Part shown: one piece after another, positions 1 to 6,131 of the stretch
Layout: each line of letters starts with the position of its first letter
How positions within the stretch are numbered: position 1 is the stretch's first letter
Origin: JAYZAP01 sp964645285
GTDB taxonomy: Bacteria; Pseudomonadota; Alphaproteobacteria; JAAXGF01
Assembly: GCA_964645285.1 (NCBI GenBank)
Contig: CAZYDR010000157.1
Location: forward strand, 1 to 6,197
Direction of reading: 5' to 3'
Length of the DNA: 6,197 bases
The notes under the pieces: model-generated
Database searches by the model: none
What the model was told of the DNA's origin: nothing
What the model saw: only the letters and a program-made list of their open reading frames with translations
Translations under genes and position numbers: made by a program

Positions 1-54
1 TTCAAACAGCCCAAGACTAACATTCAGTCTGGACCAGGTTTCGGGGGGCAGGTC

Positions 55-68
55 ATTGGCTAACCAAT
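55..68. repeat. Small inverted repeat ATTGG-N4-CCAAT in non-coding DNA
   Basis: Five-base arms ATTGG (55-59) and CCAAT (64-68) are separated by CTAA. The segment also contains GGCTAACC (58-65), which recurs inverted at 112-119 and, as GGCTAAC, directly at 127-133. It lies in the gene-free first 140 bases. Operator-like geometry is visible, but no regulator is known, and short arms like these can arise by chance. Confidence 0.3.
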
Positions 69-100
69 TACCCGCGTTGCGGTGTGCAAAGCGTGTGTTC

Positions 101-138
101 TAAAGAAAATGGGTTAGCCGTATTGCGGCTAACTCATT
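101..138 (-). terminator. Strong hairpin with U-rich side on the minus strand; candidate intrinsic terminator
   Basis: Arms at 108-120 and 126-138 pair over 13 positions with a single G-U wobble (112 with 134) around a 5-base loop (TATTG). The plus strand left of the hairpin is A-rich (TAAAGAAAA, 101-109). A transcript running leftward would therefore read stem, then UUUUCUUUA, which is the intrinsic terminator layout. The plus-strand right flank (GAAAAATATGG) has no U-tract, so rightward termination is unlikely. No convincing minus-strand gene lies to the right, so what it would terminate is unclear. It could instead be an operator or the remnant of a lost gene. The stem is seen directly; the function is inferred. 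Confidence 0.45.
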
Positions 139-158
139 GAAAAATATGGTGGGAGCGG

Positions 159-602
159 TTGGAATTTAACCAGCGACCCCCGCCTGGCGAAGACGGCGGT
201 CAAGCGGTCAGTGGCGGTGTACAAGTGCCTCCGGTGGCCGGAAGCCGGACCATAATCTATGAGTCGCCGGATGAACTCGACACCGAGCCGCTGGCGAGAG
301 AAGCGCCACTGAGCCCGCTGCCGGGCAGCCAATCCACCGCGTTCGGCCGGGCTCATCGCGTCTACCTCGCCTCCTTTCGCGGAATCTAGGCGGCAGAGAC
401 CAGCTGGCGGCGCCTGGTCAGCGCCAATCGTCATTTTCTGGGGCCGCTCAGCACCGGCATCGCCCAGGTCGACCTGGGCCGCGAACAGGGGATGTTCTAC
501 CGCCTGCAGGCGGGTCCGGTTGCTGATGGTGCCAGCGCCGAAGCCCTGTGCCTAGATCTAATCGCCCGGGCCGTCCCCTACGTCGCCCGATGTCCTCAAT
601 AG
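159..602 (+). pseudogene. SPOR-domain protein remnant, interrupted by an in-frame TAG
   Basis: Reading frame 3 from a TTG at 159 (in-frame TGA at 138-140) runs to TAG at 600-602 with one internal TAG at 387-389. Both sides of that stop read as one SPOR domain (codons ~66-147). VYLASF precedes it. After it come a conserved-looking Trp-Arg-Arg segment, DLGREQGMFYRLQAGP (about codons 105-120) and an Ala/Leu/Cys helix (ALCLDLIARA). SPOR domains bind denuded glycan strands of septal peptidoglycan, usually from periplasmic or outer-membrane proteins. Codons 1-65 are a Pro/Gly/Glu-rich linker with no signal peptide or membrane helix, so the N-terminus seems lost too. No good Shine-Dalgarno site precedes 159. 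The domain call is firm from sequence pattern; whether the stop is real or a sequencing error cannot be told here. Confidence 0.65.
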
Positions 603-692
603 GCCGTTGACCGGACGCGGCGAGGTTGGTGCTTTGCCTCGGTCCCGGTTCGACATAGATTTTCCGCTGGGTTATTCGATGCTAGGTGGGGG

Positions 693-701
693 TGGTATAA
701 T
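693..701 (+). promoter_or_regulatory. Extended -10 promoter element (TGGTATAAT)
   Basis: TGG at 693-695 followed by TATAAT at 696-701 matches the sigma-70 extended -10 consensus exactly, an unusual sequence in such GC-rich surroundings. No good -35 hexamer sits 16-18 bases upstream (the candidates are TATTCG or TTATTC), which extended -10 promoters can tolerate. Transcription would begin around 707-709 and reach the monooxygenase start at 1004 after a leader of roughly 295 bases. It overlaps the ATG of the small reading frame at 700, so that start could not be used from this promoter. Activity is inferred. Confidence 0.4.
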
Positions 702-942
702 GGAAGGCAAACAACTCAATCTGGTGTTGCTGGCGGTCGGCCTGGGGGCGGTCAATCTGGTCTATCTCGCCGATTTCTTCGCCGGCATGGGGATCATCGT
801 CATGGGGTCGCTACCGAGGACCACGGTGATCATCGCCAACGTGATCGCGATCGCCGGTTTGGTGAGGCTCTGTGGTTTGCAAGATGAAGTACCAAGTGAA
901 GGCTGCGCCGCGCGGGCCGTCTGCGCTGTCCACGACCTGTGA
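700..942 (+). CDS. Possible small two-helix membrane protein, unknown function
   Basis: An 80-codon reading frame starts at ATG 700 behind a G-rich stretch (GGTGGGGGTGG, 685-695) that could act as a weak ribosome site. Residues about 7-24 (LNLVLLAVGLGAVNLVYL) and about 42-59 (TVIIANVIAIAGLVRLCG) are hydrophobic enough for two membrane helices, joined by a short loop with a Pro-Arg turn near residue 40. The last 20 residues look unlike a membrane protein tail and include three cysteines, so the frame may be decayed or the end artefactual. I recognise no family. Points against it are its small size, its degraded neighbourhood and a promoter-like TATAAT overlapping the ATG. A longer version from TTG 607 adds 31 residues with no plausible ribosome site. 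Its TGA lies inside the hairpin at 932-959. Confidence 0.35.
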   Translation: MEGKQLNLVLLAVGLGAVNLVYLADFFAGMGIIVMGSLPRTTVIIANVIAIAGLVRLCGLQDEVPSEGCAARAVCAVHDL

Positions 943-959
943 ATTTCCTTCACGGTCGT
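932..959 (+). promoter_or_regulatory. Imperfect hairpin upstream of the flavoenzyme operon
   Basis: ACGACC (932-937) pairs with GGTCGT (954-959) and GTGAA (939-943) with TTCAC (949-953), leaving T938 as a bulge and a 5-base loop (TTTCC). That makes an 11-bp stem, 44 bases before the monooxygenase ATG and spanning the stop codon of the small reading frame. The following bases (TGTAGAGTGG) are not U-rich, so it is a poor intrinsic terminator for rightward transcription. It could be a leader structure, an attenuator or a protein-binding palindrome (GTGAA-N5-TTCAC). The structure is seen; the role is not known. Confidence 0.35.
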
Positions 960-990
960 TGTAGAGTGGTTCTCTCAAGGCTCGAAATTT

Positions 991-996
991 GAGGGG
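991..996 (+). promoter_or_regulatory. Ribosome binding site of the luciferase-like gene
   Basis: GAGGGG at 991-996 is 7 bases before ATG 1004. It supports that ATG over the in-frame TTG at 989, which would place the site inside the coding region. Confidence 0.7.
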
Positions 997-1003
997 ACTG
1001 ACG

Positions 1004-2006
1004 ATGGCTGGCACACAAGACCGCATCAAGGTGGGGCTCGATTTGCCCATGAGCGACAGGACTGGCCTGGGCTGGGCGGAACTCCGCGATATCGCCATGG
1101 CGGCCGAGGATGTCGGGTTCGATTCAATCTGGGTCGATGACCATTTACTTTATCAATACGAAGGCAACCCGGAGCCCAATGGCAACCGAGAATCCTGGGC
1201 TATGCTGTCGGCCATCGCCGCCAGCACCAAGACCGTGGAATTGGGCCACCTAGTCCTTGGCATGGGTTTCCGCAATCCGGCTCTGCTGGCCAAGATTGCC
1301 GATACGGTCGATGAAATCAGCGGCGGGCGGTTGNNNNNNNNNNGAGGAAACCCGGCTCCTCCCCACCGGGAAACAGGGCGGGCGGTTGATCCTCGGTGTC
1401 GGTGCCGGCTATCACAAGGTCGAGTACCGCGCCTTCGGCTATCCCTACGACAACCGCTTTGCCCGGTTCGAGGAAGCGCTTCAGATTGTCCACGGCCTGC
1501 TGCGCAACGGCGAGATTGATTTCGTCGGAAAATATTACGAGGCCCGTGACTGCGTACTTCGGCCGCGCGGCCCCCGACCCGAGGGCCCGCCCGTCATGAT
1601 CGGCACCACCGGCCACAAGATGCTCCGGCTGACGGCGAAATACGCCGACATGTGGAACGCCTACTGGACCTCGACCAACAACAGCCCGCTCGGCGTGGCG
1701 CCGTTGCGCGAACGCATCGACGAGGCCTGCGCCGAGGTCGGCCGCGACCCGGCGACCCTGGAGCGAACGGTGACGGTGCTGACCGCCGAAGCCGACGCCG
1801 CCAATCCGTGGTGGAACTCGTTGCCGACCGGCCACAGTTACGAGCCGTTCGAGCCCCTGAGCGGTGAGCCCGAGGTGTTCGCCGAGGGACTTCGGGCCTA
1901 CCGCCGCGAGGGCATCGCCCAGGTCCAGATCAGTGTCGACCAGATTTCGACGGCGGCGATCGAACGGCTCGGGCCCGGCCTGGGACTGCTCAAGAAGGAG
2001 GGTTGA
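1004..2006 (+). CDS. Luciferase-like (LLM superfamily) flavin- or F420-dependent oxidoreductase, split by an assembly gap
   Basis: Members of this superfamily are cytoplasmic TIM-barrel enzymes using reduced FMN or F420, often as monooxygenases; the substrate here cannot be read. As written, the gene changes frame at the N run: 1004-1333 is in one frame and the rest, to TGA 2004-2006, in another. The 12 bases before the gap (1322-1333) recur at 1377-1388. Removing 1334-1388 (55 bases) gives a continuous 315-residue protein whose junction reads ISGGRLILGVGAGYHKVEY, exactly the family's conserved core. Other marks are GFDSIWVDDHLL (residues 38-49), ELGHLVLG (79-86), RNPALLAKIADTVDEISGG (90-108) and a normal C-terminal barrel half. 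The start follows GAGGGG at good distance. It is the first gene of a three-gene operon: the stop is 4 bases before the next ATG and the C-terminal codons contain that gene's ribosome site, which suggests translational coupling. The family is certain; cofactor and substrate are open. Confidence 0.88.
1334..1343. other. Assembly gap (10 N) with a duplicated contig overlap
   Basis: Ten N join two contigs. GGCGGGCGGTTG occurs immediately before the gap (1322-1333) and again at 1377-1388. Between the gap and the second copy lie about 33 bases (1344-1376) that encode nothing expected at this point of the gene. These are best read as a bad contig end, for example an adapter or chimeric tail. The true sequence most likely joins 1333 directly to 1389. 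Confidence 0.85.
1995..2002 (+). promoter_or_regulatory. Strong Shine-Dalgarno site inside the end of the monooxygenase gene
   Basis: AAGGAGGG at 1995-2002 lies 8 bases before ATG 2011 and overlaps the last codons of the preceding gene. It fixes the start at 2011 and argues against the reading frame's upstream extension to 1864, which merely overlaps the monooxygenase. The out-of-frame ATG at 2006-2008 is not followed by a useful frame. Confidence 0.8.
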
Positions 2007-2010
2007 TGCC

Positions 2011-4053
2011 ATGGCGGCCTACGATGCGTTATTCCGACCGCTGACCATCAAGAATGTCACAATCCGTAACCGCTTCCTCAGCACCAGCCACCAGCCGAGC
2101 TATGGGTCCGGTGGCAGGACGACGGAAAAATATGTGCTCTATGAGGCGGAAAAGGCCAAGGGCGGTGTCGGCCTGGTACAGTTCGGCGGGGCCACCACGG
2201 TTTCGGTGGAGAGCGCCTATTACTATGGCCAATTGAACGGCTCGACGGACGCCATCATTCCGGACCTGCTGCGCATGGCGACGGCGGTCAAGGAACACGG
2301 CGCCGCCTGCACGGTTCAGCTGACCCACGGCGGCCGCCGCGAGCGTTGGGACGAGAGCAACTGGCTGCCCGTCTATGCCCCATCGGTCCGCCGTGAGCTC
2401 GTCCACCGGGCCTTTCCCGCCGCTATGGAGGACCACGATTTGGCCCGCATGGTGCGTGATTTCGCGGCCGCCGCCGGGCGGGTGCGCGAGGCCGGTGTCG
2501 ATGGTGTTGAGATCAGTTGCATTCCGCCCAGCATCATCGGCCAGTTCTGGTCGCCCCTGACCAACCTGCGCGACGACGACTACGGCGGGTCGCTAGAGAA
2601 TCGCATGCGCCTCGGACTCGAAGTCCTAGCCAACGCGCGCCGGACGGTCGGCGACGATTACATGATGGGAATACGCCTCTCGGCCAACGAAATGACCAAG
2701 GGCGGCTTGACCATCGAGGACTGTGTCGAGATCGCCGGCACCTACGCGGCCGGTGGACTGGTTGATTTCGTCAGTGTCGTAGGCGGCCGCTCGGCCGATT
2801 ACAAGTCGACCCACGAGATGTACCCGACCATGCAATACCGGTCGGCGCCCTACCTCGACCTCGCCACGGCGGTCAAGGACCGGGTCGATATGCCGGTGTT
2901 CCATGCCACCCGTATCACCGACGCCGCCACCGCCGCCCATGCGGTCGAGGGTGGCCGTATCGACATGATCGGCATGACCCGCGCCTTCATCGCCGATCCG
3001 CACCACGTCAACAAGCTGCGCGAAGGCCGCGAGGCCGACATCCGGCCCTGTGTCGGCGCCACCTACTGCATCGACCGGGTCGCCACGTCCGACGGGGCGA
3101 TGTGCATGCACAACGTGATTACGGGACGCGAAAAGCACCTGTCCCATGACATCGCCAAGTCACCGGGCGAGCCACGCCGTATCGCCGTAATCGGTGGCGG
3201 GCCGGGCGGTCTAGAAGCCGCCCGGGTGGCGGCCTCTCGCGGCCATTCGGTGGTGCTGTTCGAGGCCGGCACGGCGCTCGGCGGCCAGCTCAATCTGGCC
3301 TCCATGGGGACCTGGCGGCGCGACCTGTCGGGCATCGTCGATTGGCTTGTCGGGCAGGTCGAAAACCTGGACGTCGATATTCGCCTGAATGCGCTCGCCG
3401 GCGCCGACGACGTGTTGGCCGAGAAGCCCGACGTCGTGGTCATTGCCACCGGCGGAATGCCCGTGGTCGGCCACTTCGAGGGCGCCGATTTGGCGACCAC
3501 GGTATGGGATGTTCTCGCCGGTCAGGTCGAACCGGGCGACGAGATACTCCTGATCGACGAGACCGGCGGCCACGGCAGTCTGAGCTGCGCCCAGTTCGCC
3601 GCCAGCCGGGGCAGCACGGTCGAACTTGTCACCCCGGACTTCGCCCACGGCAACGAAGTCGGCAAGGTCAATCTGGCGGCCCATATGGGTGAGCTGTACG
3701 GCAAGGGCGTCACCCTCACTGTCGACCGCCAACTGAGGGCGGTGCGCGCCGAGGGCAACAAGCTCGTTGCCGTGCTTGCGAACATGTACAAGGAAATCAT
3801 CGAAGAGCGGGTGGTCGATCAGGTGGTCGGCGATTACGGCACCGTACCCAACGACGACCTCTATCTCACCCTCAAGCCGCAATCGCGCAATCTCGGTGAA
3901 ATGGACCTCCATGCCCTGGCCGACTACGAAGCCCAGGCCATCGACAACAATCCGGAGGGGATGTTTTTCCTCTACCGCATCGGCGATGCTTGGGCGAGCC
4001 GCAACGTCCACGCCGCCATGTTCGACGCCATGCGGGTCTGCAAGGACCTCTAA
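2011..4053 (+). CDS. NADH:flavin oxidoreductase / TMADH-family enzyme, DgcA-like, paralogue A
   Basis: A 680-residue iron-sulfur flavoenzyme, likely cytoplasmic, of the family that oxidises C-N or reduces C=C bonds (trimethylamine dehydrogenase, 2-enoate reductase, DgcA). An OYE-type FMN barrel fills residues 1 to ~345: start MAAYDALFRPLTIKN, QLTHGGRR (103-110), GVDGVEI (162-168), QFWSPLTN (178-185), YGGSLENRMR (191-200), GMTRAFIADPH (321-331). C347, C353 and C365 match an iron-sulfur motif, but the position usually holding the second cysteine is Ala350. A FAD/ADP-binding fold follows: IGGGPGGLEAARVAASRG (394-411), acidic E418, VVVIATGG (475-482), then a second nucleotide-fold segment from ~511. 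Length, CVGATYCIDR and the EERVVDQV and RIGDAW tail motifs resemble DgcA-type dimethylglycine or N-methylproline demethylases as I recall them. The loop at 169-175 (SCIPPSI) lacks the usual catalytic His/Tyr. It follows the monooxygenase by 4 bases and is 86% identical to the next gene. The substrate is unknown. Confidence 0.9.
   Translation: MAAYDALFRPLTIKNVTIRNRFLSTSHQPSYGSGGRTTEKYVLYEAEKAKGGVGLVQFGGATTVSVESAYYYGQLNGSTDAIIPDLLRMATAVKEHGAACTVQLTHGGRRERWDESNWLPVYAPSVRRELVHRAFPAAMEDHDLARMVRDFAAAAGRVREAGVDGVEISCIPPSIIGQFWSPLTNLRDDDYGGSLENRMRLGLEVLANARRTVGDDYMMGIRLSANEMTKGGLTIEDCVEIAGTYAAGGLVDFVSVVGGRSADYKSTHEMYPTMQYRSAPYLDLATAVKDRVDMPVFHATRITDAATAAHAVEGGRIDMIGMTRAFIADPHHVNKLREGREADIRPCVGATYCIDRVATSDGAMCMHNVITGREKHLSHDIAKSPGEPRRIAVIGGGPGGLEAARVAASRGHSVVLFEAGTALGGQLNLASMGTWRRDLSGIVDWLVGQVENLDVDIRLNALAGADDVLAEKPDVVVIATGGMPVVGHFEGADLATTVWDVLAGQVEPGDEILLIDETGGHGSLSCAQFAASRGSTVELVTPDFAHGNEVGKVNLAAHMGELYGKGVTLTVDRQLRAVRAEGNKLVAVLANMYKEIIEERVVDQVVGDYGTVPNDDLYLTLKPQSRNLGEMDLHALADYEAQAIDNNPEGMFFLYRIGDAWASRNVHAAMFDAMRVCKDL
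3877..4037 (+). repeat. 161-base tract identical to 5955-6115 (paralogue A copy)
   Basis: Every base from 3877 to 4037 matches 5955-6115, covering residues ~623-676 of both paralogues. In the 156 bases just upstream I count about 24 differences, many synonymous, and four more occur in the final 16 bases. Such a sharp-edged identical block inside diverged copies is typical of recent gene conversion; a repeat-induced assembly artefact is the alternative. Confidence 0.85.
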
Positions 4054-4077
4054 ATTCGACAACAACAGTTAGTATAC

Positions 4078-4084
4078 GGGAGAG
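4078..4084 (+). promoter_or_regulatory. Ribosome binding site of paralogue B
   Basis: GGGAGAG at 4078-4084 precedes ATG 4089 in the 35-base intergenic gap. It chooses this ATG over the in-frame upstream extension to 3990, which overlaps paralogue A. The resulting protein starts MAAYDALF exactly like paralogue A and has the same 680-residue length. The gap has no promoter or terminator that I can support, so both genes should be on one transcript. Confidence 0.7.
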
Positions 4085-4088
4085 TGCC

Positions 4089-6131
4089 ATGGCGGCTTAC
4101 GACGCCTTGTTCCAACCGCTGATCATCAACAACGTCGCTATTCGCAACCGCTTTCTCAGCACCAGCCATCAGCCGAGCTATGCGGCGGGCGGCAGGACGA
4201 CGGAGAAATACGTGCTCTACGAGGCCGAGAAGGCCAAGGGCGGCGTCGGCCTGGTGCAGTTCGCCGGCGCCACCACGGTCTCGGTCGAGGGTTGCTACTA
4301 CTACGGCCAGTTGAACGGCTCGGTCGATACGGTGATCCCGGATTTGCGGCGCATGGCGGAAGCGGTCCAGGAACACGGCGCCGCCTGTACCGCCCAACTC
4401 GTTCACGGCGGCCGCCGCGAGCGCTGGGACGAGAGCAACTGGCTACCGGTGTTCGCGCCGTCGGTCCGCCGTGAACTCATGCACCGGGCCTTTCCCGCCG
4501 CCATGGAGAGCCACGATCTGGCCCGCATGGTGCGCGACTTCGCGGCCACCGCCGGGCGCGTGCGCGAGGCTGGTGTCGACGGTGTCGAGATCGGTTGCAA
4601 GACGGACACCCTGATCGGCCAGTTCTGGTCTCCGCTGACCAACCAGCGCGAGGACGACTACGGCGGGTCGCTGGAAAACCGCATGCGGCTCGGCCTTGAG
4701 ATCATCGCGGCGGCGCGCGCCACGGTCGGCGACGACTACATGCTCGGCATACGCATTTCCGGCGACGAGATGACCAAGGGCGGCCTTGATCCGGCCGACT
4801 GTATCGAGATCGCCGGCGTCTATGCGGCCAGCGGTCTGGTCGACTTCGTCAGCGTCGTCGGCGGTCGCTCGGCCGACTACAAGTCGACCCACGAGATGTA
4901 TCCGACCATGCAATATCCATCGGCGCCCTATCTCGACCTCGCCACGGCGGTCAAGGACCGGGTTGATCTACCGGTGTTCCACGCCACCCGCATCACCGAT
5001 GCCGCCACCGCAGCCCACGCGGTCGAAAACGGCCGCATCGACATGGTCGGCATGACCCGCGCCCTGATCGCCGATCCGCATCACGTCAACAAGTTGCGGG
5101 AAGGCCGCGAGGCCGATATCCGGCCCTGTGTCGGCGCGACCTATTGCATCGACCGGGTCGGCACCGCCACCGGGGCATTGTGCATGCACAATGTCGCCAC
5201 CGGGCGCGAACAACACCTGTCGCACGACATTGCCAAGACCTTGGGTGAAACACGCCGGGTCGCCGTAGTCGGCGGTGGGCCCGGCGGGCTCGAAGCCGCC
5301 CGGGTAGCCGCTTCGCGGGGTCATTCGGTGGTGCTGTTCGAGGCCGGAACGGCGCTCGGCGGCCAGCTCAATCTGGCTTCCAAGGGCATCTGGCGACGCG
5401 ATCTATCGGGCATCGTCGACTGGCTCGTCGCGCAGGTCGAGGCGCTCGGCGTTGAGATTCGCCTGAACGCGCTGGCCGATGCGGATGACGTCCTGGCCGA
5501 GAACCCCGATGTGGTCGTTATCGCCACCGGCGGGTTGCCCGTGGTCGGCCATTTCGAAGGCGCCGAACTGGCCACCACCATGTGGGACCTGCTCGCCGGT
5601 CAGGTCGAGCCGGGCGACGAGGTGCTGATCGTCGACGAGACTGGCGACCACGGCGGACTGTCCTGCGCCCAGTTCGTGGCGGCCCAGGGCAGCACGGTGG
5701 AAATGGTGACCCCGGATCGCGCCCACGGAAATGAAGTCGGAGTGGTCAATCTGGGGGCCCATATGGGCGAGATCTACCGCCTCGGCGTCACCCTCACCGT
5801 CGATCGCCAGATGACGGCGGTGCGGGCGTCGGGTAACAAGCTCGTCGCCGTACTCGAGAACACCTACCACGAGGTCATCGAAGAGCGGGTCGTCGATCAG
5901 GTGATCGGCGATTACGGCACCGTGCCCAACGACGACCTCTATCTCGCCCTCAAACCGCAATCGCGCAATCTCGGTGAAATGGACCTCCATGCCCTGGCCG
6001 ACTACGAAGCCCAGGCCATCGACAACAATCCGGAGGGGATGTTTTTCCTCTACCGCATCGGCGATGCTTGGGCGAGCCGCAACGTCCACGCCGCCATGTT
6101 CGACGCCATGCGGGTGTGCAAGGGCCTGTGA
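4089..6131 (+). CDS. NADH:flavin oxidoreductase / TMADH-family enzyme, DgcA-like, paralogue B
   Basis: Tandem duplicate of the preceding gene: 680 residues, gap-free alignment, 96 substitutions by hand count (about 86% identity). The FMN barrel (residues 1 to ~345), the three-cysteine motif (C347, C353, C365, with Ala350 again in the second ligand position), the dinucleotide motif VGGGPGGLEAARVAASRG (394-411), E418 and VVVIATGG (475-482) are all kept, so both copies look functional. Differences are not spread evenly. Residues 169-175 change from SCIPPSI to GCKTDTL (six of seven), in the barrel loop where relatives place active-site His/Tyr, and residues ~551-600 hold about 12 changes. In contrast, 621-680 have only one change (D679G), inside the identical nucleotide tract. 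This suggests a related enzyme with shifted substrate choice. Likely the last gene of the operon: 66 bases remain and contain no further start. The substrate and electron acceptor are not visible. Confidence 0.9.
   Translation: MAAYDALFQPLIINNVAIRNRFLSTSHQPSYAAGGRTTEKYVLYEAEKAKGGVGLVQFAGATTVSVEGCYYYGQLNGSVDTVIPDLRRMAEAVQEHGAACTAQLVHGGRRERWDESNWLPVFAPSVRRELMHRAFPAAMESHDLARMVRDFAATAGRVREAGVDGVEIGCKTDTLIGQFWSPLTNQREDDYGGSLENRMRLGLEIIAAARATVGDDYMLGIRISGDEMTKGGLDPADCIEIAGVYAASGLVDFVSVVGGRSADYKSTHEMYPTMQYPSAPYLDLATAVKDRVDLPVFHATRITDAATAAHAVENGRIDMVGMTRALIADPHHVNKLREGREADIRPCVGATYCIDRVGTATGALCMHNVATGREQHLSHDIAKTLGETRRVAVVGGGPGGLEAARVAASRGHSVVLFEAGTALGGQLNLASKGIWRRDLSGIVDWLVAQVEALGVEIRLNALADADDVLAENPDVVVIATGGLPVVGHFEGAELATTMWDLLAGQVEPGDEVLIVDETGDHGGLSCAQFVAAQGSTVEMVTPDRAHGNEVGVVNLGAHMGEIYRLGVTLTVDRQMTAVRASGNKLVAVLENTYHEVIEERVVDQVIGDYGTVPNDDLYLALKPQSRNLGEMDLHALADYEAQAIDNNPEGMFFLYRIGDAWASRNVHAAMFDAMRVCKGL
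5955..6115 (+). repeat. 161-base tract identical to 3877-4037 (paralogue B copy)
   Basis: Second copy of the identical block. The edges are set by a G/A difference just upstream (3876 versus 5954) and a C/G difference just downstream (4038 versus 6116). The sequences outside the two genes do not resemble each other, so the duplication unit that still aligns is limited to the coding regions. Confidence 0.85.

Noticed and set aside
129..434. Minus-strand frame of 101 codons that could be served by the hairpin terminator
   Set aside because: It is opposite the SPOR frame, has no recognisable domain or ribosome site, and its composition is that of an antisense shadow.
1344..1388. Sequence after the N run as a genuine insertion or small mobile fragment
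   Set aside because: The duplicated 12-mer at its end and the perfect restoration of the reading frame on removal point to an assembly overlap; no target-site duplication or element ends are visible.
1864..2010. N-terminal extension of paralogue A by 49 residues
   Set aside because: It overlaps the monooxygenase C-terminus in another frame, while AAGGAGGG and the shared MAAYDALF start of both paralogues fix ATG 2011.
1317..2012. Minus-strand open frame of 231 codons opposite the luciferase-like gene
   Set aside because: Antisense shadow crossing the N gap; the plus strand encodes a conserved family across the same bases.
3211..4065. Long minus-strand open frame (284 codons) opposite paralogue A, with a similar one at 5403-6089 opposite paralogue B
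   Set aside because: It mirrors the coding strand of a clearly conserved flavoenzyme. High GC content leaves antisense frames open, and it recurs in both copies simply because the copies are homologous. There is no ribosome site or recognisable domain.
3990..4088. N-terminal extension of paralogue B by 33 residues
   Set aside because: It runs through the end of paralogue A and the intergenic gap; ATG 4089 has its own ribosome site and matches the start of paralogue A.
4054..4088. Possible internal promoter between the paralogues (TTCGAC ... TAGTAT)
   Set aside because: The spacing between the two elements is only 8 bases, too short for a sigma-70 promoter, and the 35-base gap looks like a simple intra-operon spacer.
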